DNA of 64,000 bases. Origin: Amyloporia xantha (lineage: Eukaryota > Basidiomycota > Agaricomycetes > Polyporales > Adustoporiaceae). The notes under the pieces are model-generated. The model made no database searches. It was not told where the DNA came from and was given only the letters and a program-made list of their open reading frames with translations. The translations under genes and the position numbers were made by a program. Within the stretch, counting starts at the first letter, position 1. Each line of letters begins with the position of its first letter. Where the stretch lies: positions 1,426,001 through 1,490,000 of the forward strand of contig JAYKKR010000001.1 of assembly GCA_036971615.1 (NCBI GenBank). The letters run 5' to 3'. Below are positions 46,933 to 58,289 of this stretch, in pieces.

Positions 46933-48438
46933 ATGCTTGTCCAACATCTTGCGCAGGTCGTTTGCTTTCTGCTTCTCTCGCCTATGGTTGCCAGCGCCAT
47001 CTCGGTCAAGCGGAATGCGACGTCCACTTGCAATGGCTATTCCGAGGTGAGCCACGCGTCATAGAACCGTCAATGTACTGCATATAAATTATTTCTTGTA
47101 GTTTTGTGACCGTTCGTATGGCAACATCACCTTCGTCGGTGCTCACGATTCCTATGCGGTCTCGTCTACAAATCGTAGGATAGTTTCCTACTATGCGAAC
47201 TGATTCTGATATATCCATGTAGTCGCCGCTAACCAGGACTATAATGGTGTGTTCATGTAGAATCTCTTTATTTCGTCAAGCTCACATGCATCGAGTTACA
47301 CAACAACTCAAGGATGGTGTCAGAATGCTCCAGTTACAAGCACACAACCAGAGCGGTGTCATCCAGCTCTGCCACACGTCCTGCGTAATTATCATTAACT
47401 CATTGGTGTTTCTTGGTTAGACGACTGAAATATAATAGCTCCTCTACAATGGTGGTACTCTTGCCAACTATCTGGGCAGCGGTAGGTGACACCTCTGAGT
47501 TTTTTTGTTTTACCTAAACCTTTCGTCGTCGTATCCAGTGAAGTCCTGGATGGATGATAATCCCAACGAAGGTGAAGCGAAGCAATTCACCGTTCTTTGC
47601 ACTCTCTTAACAGATATTCTTTCAGTCGTGTCCATGCTCATCGTCAACTCTTATGATAATATCTTGCCATCTGCATACGATGCTGTCTTTTCGTCGGCTG
47701 GTCTGAACACCATGGCTTACGCACCTTCAAATGCCACCGTCGCTGAAACTGCCTGGCCCACGCTCGGGACGCTCATCAACTCGGGCAAGCGCCTCGTAGT
47801 CTTCTTGACTACTCAAGCCGACTACCAAACTGTCCCGTACCTGATTGACGGTATACTGAATCCATTTTCTACCTATTCCTTAGTCGCTCATTCGCATATC
47901 GTATTCTGAAGAATTCACCAACATTTGGGAGACCGCATATGACGTCACAACCACCACATTCGACTGTAATGTCAATCGAACGAATGGAGACGTCAGCACG
48001 CAGATGTATCTCATAAACCACTTTCTTGATACAGAAGTGTTCGGTATTCTAACACCGGACAAGGGAGAGGCCAGTGTCACCAATGGCGTTAACGGTACAG
48101 GTTCTCTCGGCCAACAGGTGTCCACATGTGCATCGGAATACGATAGAAACCCGAACTTCATGCTAGTAGATGTAAGTGATGTTCTCCCAACTGACTATAT
48201 GCGACTTGCTTAACGGGGGCCGCAGTTCTACGAATATGGCAATGGATCCGTCTTCCAAGTGGCAGCGACTGCAAACGGAGTGACCTATGCTCCAACGTCA
48301 CCCATCGCTACGCCCATTACCGGAAATAGCACGAACACGAGCAACGGTGCGGTCGGCTTCCACATGAGTGGAAGTCATATAGGTGCATCCATCGCTTTAG
48401 TACTGGGCATGCTGTTTGGCACATGCAGTGTACTATAA
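46933..48438 (+). CDS. Secreted PI-PLC X-domain protein, probably GPI-anchored
   Basis: The protein starts with a signal peptide (MLVQHLAQVVCFLLLSPMVA). The catalytic X-domain begins CDRSYGNITFVGAHDSYAVS, with the HDSY His, and includes TQQLKDGVRMLQLQAH, LCHTSC (second His region) and later INHFLDTEVFGILTPDK. Several N-glycosylation sequons occur. The last 40 residues are Thr/Ser-rich and then hydrophobic (HIGASIALVLGMLFGTCSVL), like a GPI-anchor signal. Exons are short at the 5' side; phases were checked through NLAANQDYNVTQQLKDG. Family members are phosphodiesterases of unclear substrate, many apparently lacking phospholipase activity. Confidence 0.83.
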
Positions 48439-48598
48439 GGGTGGTCATCTTTCCCAGATTGAACGGACTGCTTTGCATTCGCATTTATCAGGACATCTAT
48501 GGACAGACGCATTGCTTCCCTGCTATTACATATACGATACCAGCTAGTTACACACACATCCATTTGACTCGGAGTCTCGGACATTCAATCTTGTGACG

Positions 48599-48605
48599 TG
48601 ACTCA
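48599..48605. promoter_or_regulatory. TGACTCA (Gcn4/CPC1-type) site
   Basis: TGACTCA lies 86 bp upstream of the start codon of the DNA-binding protein gene at 48691. This is the core site of the fungal general amino-acid control factor. Function here is inferred from sequence only. Confidence 0.35.
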
Positions 48606-48690
48606 GCGTGATCCGTGTGACATTTGAGCGTTTGTGGCGTCCGGTCTCGCATTTCGTGCTTTCCAGTGCTGCTCTTCGTCAAAACTCAAC

Positions 48691-49896
48691 ATGAGTTTTC
48701 AGAACTTTAGGCTGCATACCATCCCCCCGCATCCTACGCCGTTCGTCAAAGAAGTGTCTGCCGGACCGTCTTCCCTTGCTCAAGCTTTCAATCAATCTCA
48801 GGTTGATCCTGCACTGCAAAACGCCCAGTCGAGCATTTCACACGCATCCAGCGGACAGAAGAAAAACGCATATGGGTCAGGCGACGCTGATGACGGGTAT
48901 ACTCTTGTGTTCCCCTCGATGGCCGCATTTCAAGAATGGCGCCAGCGGGAGGAGGAAGAGAAGATGATCGAGTTTGTGAAGGGGGACACACACGGGTCCA
49001 AGGCAGTCCCACCGCGTTTCAAGGACCACACCAAGCTCGTGTGTGCGCGACATTCACGCAGTGGGAAGAAAAAGTATGTGAAGAAGTTTCCAGATAGAGT
49101 GAGGAAGGTCCCCAGCAGAAAGGTGCGGCATGTCATCCTCCTTAGGACATGAGTTCGCTCAATGTAGGGATAAGGTAGCTCGATGGTCTGGGTTGCCCCG
49201 CTTCGATCAGCTACAAAACCTACTTTGACAACGACGAGGTACGCGCGATGTGTAAGTATGCAGACGCACCTATGAACATCTCCTGTGTGTTGAATCTCTG
49301 CTACTACAGACATCTCGGAACACTCACATGAGATTGGACTTGCCAATCTGCCTTTCACCAAGCGGGGCCGGAAAGCTCAAGCTGAGGCTCATTTGAGGAA
49401 ACAGACAGAAACCGCGGACGGCATCGCATCGTCTAGTACATCCCCGTCTGCCACCTCTCCGCCCCACCTTCCGGCCGTAAATCCAGGCCCTTCTTCCATG
49501 TCTGCCTCATCGAATGGAATTGCCGGGCCGTCTTCCATGCCTTCTCAGCCACAGAATGCGCAACCACCTGCTCCCTCCGGGCACATATCGCATACGGGTC
49601 AGACCTTTCAATCCGCCATTTCAATGCTCGCGCCGCTTCCTCCACAGCAACCGCCCCAACCTTCTATGGATCTATCGCAGGAGCGGTGGGATCGCATGGG
49701 CGTATTGTTCCAAAGCGTTAGGGACCACGCACGCTCTTTCGAATATCCCGCTCCCTCCGTGGCAGCGTTGGAGAGTGTGCTTATCCGGCTGTATTTGGAG
49801 AGTCCGGTGGGTGGAATGGCTGGTCCACCCAATGCCATGGGCGGCATGGACCTGGGGATGGGCGGGATGGGTGAGCCCGGACACATGGGTACATAG
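48691..49896 (+). CDS. WRKY/GCM1/FAR1-superfamily-like zinc DNA-binding protein
   Basis: Residues about 70-200 form one domain: YTLVFPSMAAFQEWRQREEE, KLVCARHSRSGKKKYVKKFP, then spliced LDGLGCPASISYKTYFDNDE and YISEHSHEIGLANLPFT. The C...C...H-x-H arrangement (VC, GC, HSH) and surrounding basic residues match the WRKY/FLYWCH/FAR1 zinc-binding fold that is often derived from Mutator-like transposases. A Ser/Pro/Gln-rich tail follows, then a helical end with Gly/Met repeats (GGMDLGMGGMGEPGHMG). Three exons; introns at about 49,126-49,168 and 49,252-49,309 give exact phase. No transposase catalytic part is present, so this is likely a domesticated transcription factor. Confidence 0.7.
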
Positions 49897-50553
49897 TCGG
49901 ACAACCTTCAATTAGTACAGATATTTTGGCCACCTTTCTTGTAGTTGTAGCTTTGTACACTCCACACAAGTGCTCCGACTACCATACCACGATTTCATCA
50001 GAATCACAGCCGTGTTGCAGCTGGCCTGCATACTCGTCGTGGTTGAGTTCACCTACCCATCCGTTTATAAGTGACCCTTCTGCGATCATTATACAATAAC
50101 TAGTTTCGTGACTTGTCCACAAGGAGACGATCAATAAAGATAATGTATTGAAGGATGGAGATGTGAGTCACCCTACTTGAAGGAAATAAATCTTGACAGG
50201 ACAGCGGCCTCGCCGGGTCCGGTGCAAACACGAACCATAGAAACTTCTCAATGAATGCTCCCAGCGAGAGGCGCTCGCTCGCTCGAGTGGCTGTACATAT
50301 ACTTTCACTGGGCACAGATGCGATCAACCGAGTTATTCGATGGGGTGTGAAACGACATACTTTACAAGCGACATAGTGAGCTAGACAAGACTATTATTCA
50401 GGATGCACAACTTGAAGCCTCTAAATTAATCAGTCTTGACCTCTTCCAGGCAAAACACGACATCAGACTATCGCGAGACAAAAGTAATCGCACGATACCG
50501 GACACGCATACTGTCGCAAACATAGGGAGTACTGGACCGGCGCAATATTCCAG
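49897..50553. other. Intergenic region upstream of the small minus-strand gene's end
   Basis: This 657-bp stretch lies between the convergent ends of the DNA-binding protein gene and the small gene ending at 50554. No credible ORF, RNA gene or repeat is recognised. Confidence 0.4.
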
Positions 50554-50957
50554 CTATGCATGAGGTCGAGCATCCAGCGAAACTGAAGTAGATACCTGGG
50601 GGCGAGATGAAGCGATGACTGATCGCACACGAGTTAACGTTTGGATATATTCCAGCTTATGCAGTTCGAAATCCATCGCGAAGCCTTTAGAGTACAATGC
50701 TGTCATGGGGCGCCGGAATGTTCCCCTGCTGAAGCCCACCTTATATTGTGGGCCTTTTGTAAGATATACATCGTCCACGTCATACAGCTTTCCCAAAAAG
50801 CGTTGATGTAACCAGTGGTCGAATGGATCCAGGATCGCGACTTCTTGAACAATGAACGCGAGTTTCGACAGGGGCTGTTATGGTCACATGACCGCGGTGC
50901 ATTTTCTTGTATGCAAGGTTTCCCCGCTATACTTACCCCGCTAGCGCGCACTGACAT
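50554..50957 (-). CDS. Small uncharacterised protein, two exons
   Basis: Exon 1 (50957-50937) encodes MSVRASG and ends at a perfect GTAAGT donor. The intron ends AACAG at 50875, and exon 2 (50874-50554) continues in phase: PLSKLAFIVQEVAILDPFDH, then GKLYDVDDVYLTKGPQYKVG, then SRGTFRRPMTALYSKGFAMD, to ARPHA and the stop. The result is about 113 residues with normal amino-acid composition, two helical stretches, and no signal peptide or membrane span. I do not recognise the family. It is divergent from UTP11 with only 75 bp between start codons, so the two probably share a promoter. Confidence 0.6.
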
Positions 50958-51032
50958 CTCAGGTTTTATTTTGTCTGCTGTGTTCCCTTAGTCCCAAGGC
51001 TCTGCTCATCCCTATCTTCTTTATTGCACGAC
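50958..51032. promoter_or_regulatory. Compact 75-bp bidirectional promoter with PAC-like box
   Basis: Only 75 bp separate two divergent start codons. The region has GCTCATC at about 51004-51010, the reverse complement of the GATGAG core of the PAC element that marks fungal ribosome-biogenesis genes, and a T-rich tract. The PAC role is inferred because UTP11 is a ribosome-biogenesis gene. Confidence 0.4.
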
Positions 51033-52297
51033 ATGTCTGCCCTACGAAACTCGCTGCACCGGCGCAACCATAAGGAACGTTCGCAACTTAGCCATCGTGC
51101 CCGCTTTGGCATACTTGAGAAGCACAAGGACTATGTGCTCCGAGCTAGAGACTACCACTCGAAGCAGGACAGGCTCACCAGACTACGCCAGAAGGCAGTG
51201 GAGAGAAATAAAGATGAGTTCTACTTTGGAATGAACAAGCAGAAGACACAGGTGCGACACCCCTCGTGGTCGTCCCGGACAGTATGGTTTACTTTTCTGC
51301 GTCAGGGTGGTGTGCATGTGCAAGATAGAGGAAATGCTGCACTTCCAGTAGATATTGTGAAAGTGTTGAAGACACAAGACGAGAATTACCTCCGTACAAT
51401 GCGAACAGCCGGGCTTAAAGTGAGCAAGAATCCATCGATCTATAGACGCGCATGCTATGATGTTCACCGTCGCCTCCATTCACCGTATAGAAAATTGGCA
51501 AGCTCAAGAGTCAAATTAGTGCTCTAGCAGACCTCGTCAACCCCAGTCTGCTAGATGGTGACGCTGAGGATGTGGATGGCGATCTTGATGAGGCGGAGCT
51601 CGAGGTCCTAAGAGAAGCTGAAATTATTCCTGCGCCCTCGTCGACACGGAGACGCAAGTCTAATGGAAGCCGTAAAGGCAAACACATTTTATTCGCAGAA
51701 AATGCAGAGCAAGGTTTGACTGAACACTTCAATCAATGCTTGACGTACTAAGTTGCTCATAATTTAGCGCGCCAGATTGCCTCTAGTTCTGGAGAGAAGG
51801 CAAACCCTGATCATGACAACGGCATGGGTTATGTGATTAAGGACAGTGTAGACTTGGGGTGGAAGGCTCCTGAGCAGAGCAGGAAGGGAGGAAAAAAGCG
51901 GTCCCAATCCGCCATGCAAGACAGCACAGGACTTGACAAGGCTAAAATGGAAGAGGACAGGAGAGAGGATGCTAAAGTGCGTAGAAATGCGATCTTTGAG
52001 ATTTTCTAACGCATTGCATCTAATCTGCGACTCCAGCACCATCGGACAAGACTGCTGAAGGAGCTCTCTGCCCGTCTTTTCCGAGACAAGCAGCTTCGCT
52101 ACGCGGAACGAGAACTTGAGATGCAACGGCTGTTGATGGGCAAGGGCGGCACCAGAAAGCTGCGAGGCGTAGAGAAGGTAGAGGGCGACGACGACCGAGA
52201 CGAGGAAGATGAATCGAATGAGAGAGCTCCGAAAAAGGTAGATGAGAAGACATGGAAGCCCAGAGTGTACAAGTGGCGGATCGAGCGCAAAAAATGA
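51033..52297 (+). CDS. UTP11: Utp11, small-subunit processome protein
   Basis: Utp11 is a nucleolar component of the U3 small-subunit processome needed for 18S rRNA processing. The N-terminus MSALRNSLHRRNHKERSQLS and following RARFGILEKHKDYVLRARDY and KDEFYFGMNKQKTQ are signature sequences of the family, as are GGVHVQDRGNAALPVDIVKV with LKTQDENYLRTMR, and the C-terminal RLLKELSARLFRDKQLRYAE, LEMQRLLMGKG and TWKPRVYKWRIERKK. Four or five introns are evident, at about 51,252-51,303, 51,410-51,489, 51,715-51,766 and 51,975-52,035. Stop at 52295-52297. Confidence 0.93.
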
Positions 52298-52811
52298 ACA
52301 GATGCTGACGATGGGACTCCATGCGGTCCTTCTGCTCAAGTAGTTGAGTATTGATTTCTTCGAGTCGTTAAATTCTATGCGGGTCGTTTCTTGTCTTGCT
52401 CACGTAGTTTATGGGTTGCAGACAGCATTCTTGTATTCGAATGAACAAGATAGGAGCTATTCAACATTGATTGTGGACCTCTCGAGGTTGCGCACTATGT
52501 GCTATGTACGACGATAGTCTTTCCTGGGCTTCGGGAAGAGGGCTACACACCCCACAGATGCACTATGATCATAGCGGCGAAAATTCTGAATCTCGTGTTT
52601 GCCAGGCCTAGATCAATCTGGAGTCATTATGTAGATTAAAAGTAATTTGGCCCCGACTCCTCGCAGAAGTCAGTCATGGGTGTCCTCGACTGGGGAATAA
52701 AACATGTAACGAAAATAGTGCGTAGCACTGCGTAATCTTACATTCGGGCCTCGTCTTCTCTTTCAAGCGTCACGATCGTACGCGTCATCTCTTCCCACAC
52801 AACACCTGTCC
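52298..52811. other. Intergenic region between two convergent genes
   Basis: This 514-bp stretch lies between the 3' ends of UTP11 and the LSB5-like gene. No gene, RNA or repeat is recognised. Confidence 0.4.
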
Positions 52812-54852
52812 TCAGTCCGCAAAAGGATCAGCAAAAGGGTCTTCCTCTTCCCTCAGTAAACCTCTGTTTGTATCCTGGCGAACATCAACTTCATCTGCCG
52901 CTCCGGCGTAGCTACGCCTATAGGTAGAGGTTGAAGCACGGTTGTGAGTATCCTCATCGGACGATTGATAGTCGCTGAAGTCGGAGAGAGAGCCTCGACG
53001 ATAGTTAACGCCCTCCTCGGAAGACGAGCGCCGAGTGGAAGGACGGAGGGGTGGCGGGAGATTCCTGAACAATTATGGCGCTCAGTATCATTGAGCCAAC
53101 GGGTGGTTTGAGGGACAAACCTCTTCTCAGCACCTAATGACCCGAAACTTAGGTCATGAAGGTCAGGATGCACGTAAGGAGATCCCGCATCTGCAGGACC
53201 GTCTCGCTGATTGGTCATAGAGAACTGATTTGCTCCCCCTGCACGTCCAAGAGAACGCTGTACTGCCGCGCGCTGTTTCTCTTGAAGCCTTCCGAGCTCT
53301 GAGTCCTGGATATGGACCGCTGCAAGCCCTTCCTGTACATTCTGTACATCTTGTTCGGTGACATTCGGTCGGGCTAGCTGTATAATGGTGACTTAAGTAT
53401 GTGACGGGGACAGTAGAAATCACGAAAGGAGCAACATACTGTGTCATACGTTTCGATCGCGGCAATTATGCGGTCGTTCGTCTCAATAAGCGTGCCGATC
53501 ATATCTTCATTCTCGACAAGCTGTCGTGTTGTACTTGCATCAGTAATACAGACTAATGTAGGTGTGAAAAATAGGATGTCCATTACCTGTATGTATCGCA
53601 CAATCTGCTTCCTTGCTAGCTTCGCCTTGCCAAGACACTCTTGTACCCTGCCATTGGACTGGAGGCTGTCGTGCTCGGTGTTGACAAGCTGGTATATTGT
53701 CAGACTCATGCATGGCAGAAGGATGGTCAAGACTTACAGTAATGGCGTTAACGAGATTATTCGACGCTTGCGAGGCATTGGCAATAGCGGTCAAGATTTG
53801 AGGTCTTTCCTGCAAGATCATGGCTCAATACTACATCGCTCTGAGAGTCATATCGTCCCACCTGTTCGAAATCGAAGGGCTTTCGCTTGACTTTACCGCC
53901 GCGCGCAGCAGCCTTCCTCCTCTCTTCTTCTTCCCTCTTCCTCCTCTCCTTTTCTTCCTTCGCTTTCCGTTTCTCATCTTCCTTCCTCTTCCTTTCCGCT
54001 TCCCTCTCCTCTCTTTCCCTCTCCTTTTCCCGTTCTCTCTCTTCTATCCTCCTCAGCTCCTCCGCATCGCGATCGGCCGTATACCCCACAGATACCCTAT
54101 TCATGCGATTCGAGCCCCCAAGGCCGCAAACTTTGTAAAGATTAGCGACAAGTGACATCGATGGGTCGTCCTTGAATTGCGTATGCCATCCAGTGAGAAC
54201 GGCAACTAATTTCTTCTTGACTTTCGGATCTGTAGTACCATCGTTTGCAAGCATCTTTATCGCATCCGTCAACTGAGAGTCGGCGAACGATGCTATCCAA
54301 CATGGTGTTCAGTGCTGTTCCGACGCAATATGACATATGAATAGAGCTCACTTTGAAAGTTATGGCCGCCATTCTCGACCAGAGCCCGCAGGATCTGGGA
54401 AGATAAAGAAGTCAGAATAGGATGAGCGTCTGTGAGATCATACTCACGACAAGAGCACGATACTGCTGGTGTGCACTGCCGTGCTTGAGCTTCTTCCGTA
54501 TAGCTCTCGATGCCTCCGCTGGTCTGAGAGGGAATATTAGTGGAACAAAGCAAATTGAAAGGGATACAAATCTCACCCTGTTGCCTGTATACTGATCGAA
54601 TCCACTAGTTCCGGTATTCTGAAAAGCCCGGCTTGCAATGAAGATCAGGGATAATACTTGAAAAAGCAGAGACTCACCCGTCATAAGCTTCATCATCGTA
54701 ATTGGGTGATGTCAGGATCTCAACCCACTCCGTAATGGACGACTATGGAGGATGGTTGGAAATGCTCCTTGCGATTGTCATACGAGACGTACATGGGGCT
54801 TTTCGCGATTGAAGGCAGTATAGGCCTGCTTGGCTAGTTGCATGGCAGACAT
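52812..54852 (-). CDS. LSB5: VHS-GAT endocytic adaptor (Lsb5-like)
   Basis: Order of parts: a VHS domain (TEWVEILTSPNYDDEAYDG, RKLKHGSAHQQYRAL, RALVENGGHNF, LTDAIKMLANDGTTDPKVKK), a highly charged Glu/Arg/Lys helix of about 60 residues, a GAT domain (LTAIANASQASNNLVNAIT, then VQECLGKAKLARKQIVRYIQ, then LIETNDRIIAAIETYDT), and a disordered tail ending EEEDPFADPFAD. VHS-GAT proteins bind ubiquitinated cargo; yeast Lsb5 links to actin and endocytosis. The DPF repeats could bind clathrin-adaptor ears. The start at 54852 (MSAMQLAKQAYTAFNREKPH) joins TEWVEIL through a GT-AG intron. Eight or more introns are present. Confidence 0.85.
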
Positions 54853-55267
54853 GATAGGAGAGGAGCAGACAGATACAGGGCGGAAACTGCGGGTGCTGGT
54901 GGAGAGATTTGACGGGCCATGATACCGTGATCACTCTATCCGCACTAGACCGGTACGAAGATACATAGTCGTCTTACTTTGCTCATGCCGCTACTCCTTT
55001 GTGTCGATGCGCATATTCAATGGATAATACACAAATCTGCCATCTACTTCGTGGGCTCACTAATCTCATACAGCTCGCCTTAGCAAATCGGATCAGCTAG
55101 CTGGTGATCTAGAGCAGTGCGTGACCTCCACCGCGTCAGACTTCGTTGTAGAATTCAATCGATGCAGTCAGTTTGACCTATTCTTACATTTGCATTATCA
55201 CGCCGCATTACACCGTGCTGAGAACATCAGTAAGTAACCGCCTTCTACCACGTCAACATTGCACGCC
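54853..55267. other. Intergenic region between LSB5 and Hsp20 genes
   Basis: This 415-bp stretch is the promoter side of the LSB5-like gene and the 3' end of the Hsp20 gene. No further feature is recognised. Confidence 0.4.
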
Positions 55268-55831
55268 TCAGGCGATAGGGATCCTCTTCGCAGCCTGCTC
55301 AGCAGTGGTTCGGGGGAACGTCACGGTCAAAACACCGTTCTCCATGCCTGCTTTGATGTCCTCCGACTAAGAAATGCATTCAGTTCAACCGACACTCGTC
55401 AGATGTACATATGTACTAACCTTCACACCCTGCGGCAGAGGGATGGACCGGGAGAATCGTCCGAAGCGCCGTTCGCGGATGGCGTACCCGTTCTCATCGT
55501 AGTCACCGGAGACTTTCGATTCGCCAGAGACGGTCAGTACGTTGTTGTGCACGTCGATCTGCACATCCTCCTTTTTTAGTCCAGGTAGCTCGAATGTCGC
55601 GGCAAGGCGATTATTCTTCTCATCCTCGTGAAGGTCCATCCTACAACAACATTGTTGGCCGTCTTCAAAACTCTTGGAGTATTTTGGAACTCACCTCGGC
55701 ACCAAGGATGACGCGCGCTGCTGGGCGACTTGTTGGCCGTTGTCTGTGCGCCTAGCGAAGGCATCGTCGAACAGACGGTCAAAGTCTGTCAGGGAGAAGA
55801 ATGGCTCATTGAAAAGGCGAGTAAGCGACAT
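55268..55831 (-). CDS. Small heat-shock protein (Hsp20/alpha-crystallin family)
   Basis: Small heat-shock proteins are ATP-independent holdases for unfolding proteins. The N-terminus is MSLTRLFNEPFFSLTDFDRL; the alpha-crystallin domain follows: MDLHEDEKNNRLAATFELPG, KKEDVQIDVHNNVLTVSGES, RERRFGRFSRSIPLPQGV, and spliced SEDIKAGMENGVLTVTFPRT, with the conserved GVLTV motif. The end is a short tail with KRIPIA, an I-x-I-type oligomerisation motif. Three exons; the total is about 155 residues. A near-perfect TATA box (TATAAAAGG on the coding strand) lies about 90 bp upstream. Confidence 0.93.
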
Positions 55832-56657
55832 CGTCAATGGTTGGAGGTTATTGAAAGGGAAGTGACAGTTCGTTTCTAACTCTTGTGCTGCTGCGACGCA
55901 TAAGATTGAGACGACCTTTTATATTGCAGCGTGGCTTATGATCCTTATTCCTAAAAGGATGTGATACTCGAGAGGAGACTGGAATTATGGAGCAAGTAGC
56001 ATACTCCACTGGCACCGCTCCAGCAACCGCAAGCTTAAGCGAACACAAGACTGACCGAGAATTTCTGAGAAACGCTCCGAACCGTCGAGGACGAGATTCG
56101 CGGGACCAGTCTGGAATAAATTTATCGTGTGGTCTAGACGAGGACCGGAAGGTCGGCTACCACGTACCAATGATGTTCTTACCCTAGTTTGCCTTGGTCC
56201 TTTTCGTCAAGCACGTTGCCGGTCTGTGTCTGTAGTAAAATGACCGGAGCGCCTCCTGAGAAATCCGTAGAACCGGATATTGGCGCACCAGAGTCTCAGC
56301 AGTATCCTTAAGCAAGACTTGTGGACTAGATTTCTCTAGAACCAACTCGAAGGCGTGAACGCCGTGTTGCAATATCACATTCGTGGCTCCAGTGGCCACT
56401 ACCTACCATGTGTTATGGCTGATAATTGAGTAAAAAGGCCTGCCGTCCATTCAACATCACATTTGTTTAGAGGGCCTCCATAGTCGGGGTCAGCTTACAG
56501 GCCTTGCACAGCTATTGGGGGAGCCAAGACCACCAAACGCACTTCACACGGAAGATAGTGGCAATAAATCATGTCGAAGGCCTAGCCAGATTGAGATGAA
56601 ATCATAGTGAAACCAGTGAGTATATGGCGGGGGATACATCGTCGTTCCAGATATTCA
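55832..56657. other. Hsp20 promoter region and 3' flank of the SerRS gene
   Basis: Besides the Hsp20 promoter this 826-bp region has one minus-strand frame (56399-56184, 71 codons, MATGATNVILQHGVHAFELV and on) with protein-like composition but no known domain. It may be a small gene or an exon; I cannot support it further. Confidence 0.35.
55915..55923 (-). promoter_or_regulatory. TATA box of the Hsp20 gene
   Basis: On the minus strand these bases read TATAAAAGG, 84-92 bp upstream of the Hsp20 start codon. Strong TATA boxes are usual for stress genes. Imperfect GAA/TTC units further upstream (about 56,058-56,080) hint at a heat-shock element but do not fit the five-base spacing. Confidence 0.55.
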
Positions 56658-58289
56658 TTATACCCATCGGACCAACTTCCTCCCGTCACCGCCTACCCAG
56701 AAGGGTTGCAATGCAGCCGGTAGGTCCAATCCCACAACTGCTCCCGATGAGTCCAACCGCACACCATTCTCAAGCAGAGCAATGATGAGGCGTGGAATGG
56801 CTGCGGCTGTACCATTCAGAGTATGCGCGAATGGGAGTGGTGCTGAGTGGTCTGGAGATGCATCCATTTCCTTTGAGGGAGGAGACAGTGCGCGCCGATA
56901 ACGAATGTGCAATCGACGGGCTTGATAATCTGTGCAATTCGATGTGGACGAAATTTCTCCCCAGTCGCCACGGCCAGGCATCCAGGCCTCCATGTCGTAC
57001 TTGCGATAAGCACTGGCACCAAGTTCTTCAGTAGGCATGTCAAGAACTCTGTAACATTCCAAAAACCCAAAAACCTCAGTGAGATTCAACGCCCACACGG
57101 TGGTTGCATTCACCTGAATGGAAATCCTAAGCCTTCGAAGATATCCACTTGCAGACGTCTCATCTCTTCCATCATGTCTTCGCTATAATCTTCCTCGCAG
57201 ACTACGAACAGCTCCAGTTTCGTAAATTGGTGCACTCTGTACAGGCCCCTTGTATCCGCGCCACGCGCACCAGCTTCTGCCCGGAATGCCCGGCCAAGGC
57301 CAACGACTTTTCGGGGCAACTCTTGAGCATTGAATATCTTGTTTGCGAACATTCCAGCTAGAGGAATTTCAGCGGTGCCTGCAAGGACGAGTTCGGGATG
57401 ATGCGCAGTTTCATCCGAGTCGGATGACGAGTGAGACAGATGATACATCTGAGAAACAGGAGGGTCTGCATTCTGGTCCCGAGGCTGGAACCCACACCGA
57501 CTTGCGATATCCGCGCGAACTACATCGGGTGTGGTGACAGGCGTAAAGCCATATTTCATGGCTTTGCTGAGGGCATAGTTTATGAGCGCAATCTCCAAAA
57601 GGGCGGCCTCGTTCAGTAAATAGTACCACGATGACCCTGTCACGGTGGCTCCTGCTTCCAGATCAAGCAAATTGAGGGTACGACAGATAGATACATGGTC
57701 TCTCGATGCAGAGGCGGGTAATGGGGTGGGACCATGCGTCGAAAGCGTAGCAGCCTCGGACTCTGGGCCTATAGGTGAATCCGGATGAGTGTCATTTGGA
57801 ATGGCAAGGGCAAGCGTGTACAGGCGGCCTTCGACTTCTTCCAGTTGGCGCTCTAGTTCCGCAATTTCCGTCTTCAGGGATTTTGCTTCATCAAGAGCAG
57901 CCTGTTTGAGCTGTGTATTTTTCGAAGACGTTCGTATTCGTTCTCCAATCATAGAACGGGCATGTCGCTTTGCACCAAGGGTGTTTAGCAATTCCTTCTG
58001 CTCCCCATAGAGCCGTGTGACCGTCTGAACAGCGCCGACCGGGAGAGTAGCTTTGCGGTTGAATGCATTGTGTGATTTGAAGACGGCACGCTCGGATATA
58101 TCCCGGTAGTCCAGTCGTGGTTTAGGGAGGCCTGTAGATGGTTGATGATCTGACCCAGAAGAGAACGACCTTGTCCTTGTGCCTCAAGAGTTCGTAAGTC
58201 TATCTACCACTCTCACGTTGGAGGAATAGGTGCTCACAACGATGGACAAGACGGCGGATACCGAAAGGTCTGGAAGACAGTGGTAGCAT
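56658..58289 (-). CDS. DIA4: Seryl-tRNA synthetase, mitochondrial
   Basis: This class II enzyme charges tRNA-Ser. The N-terminal coiled-coil arm is clear ([20 protein letters not shown] followed by [15 protein letters not shown]). Motif 2 is [20 protein letters not shown] followed by [13 protein letters not shown]; motif 3 is [20 protein letters not shown]. The first exon, from the ATG at 58289, encodes [18 protein letters not shown], rich in Arg with no acidic residues, and is spliced (GTGAGC donor) to [13 protein letters not shown]; this looks like a mitochondrial presequence. A further intron joins GLGFPFR to [10 protein letters not shown]. Divergent from RFC4. Confidence 0.88.
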
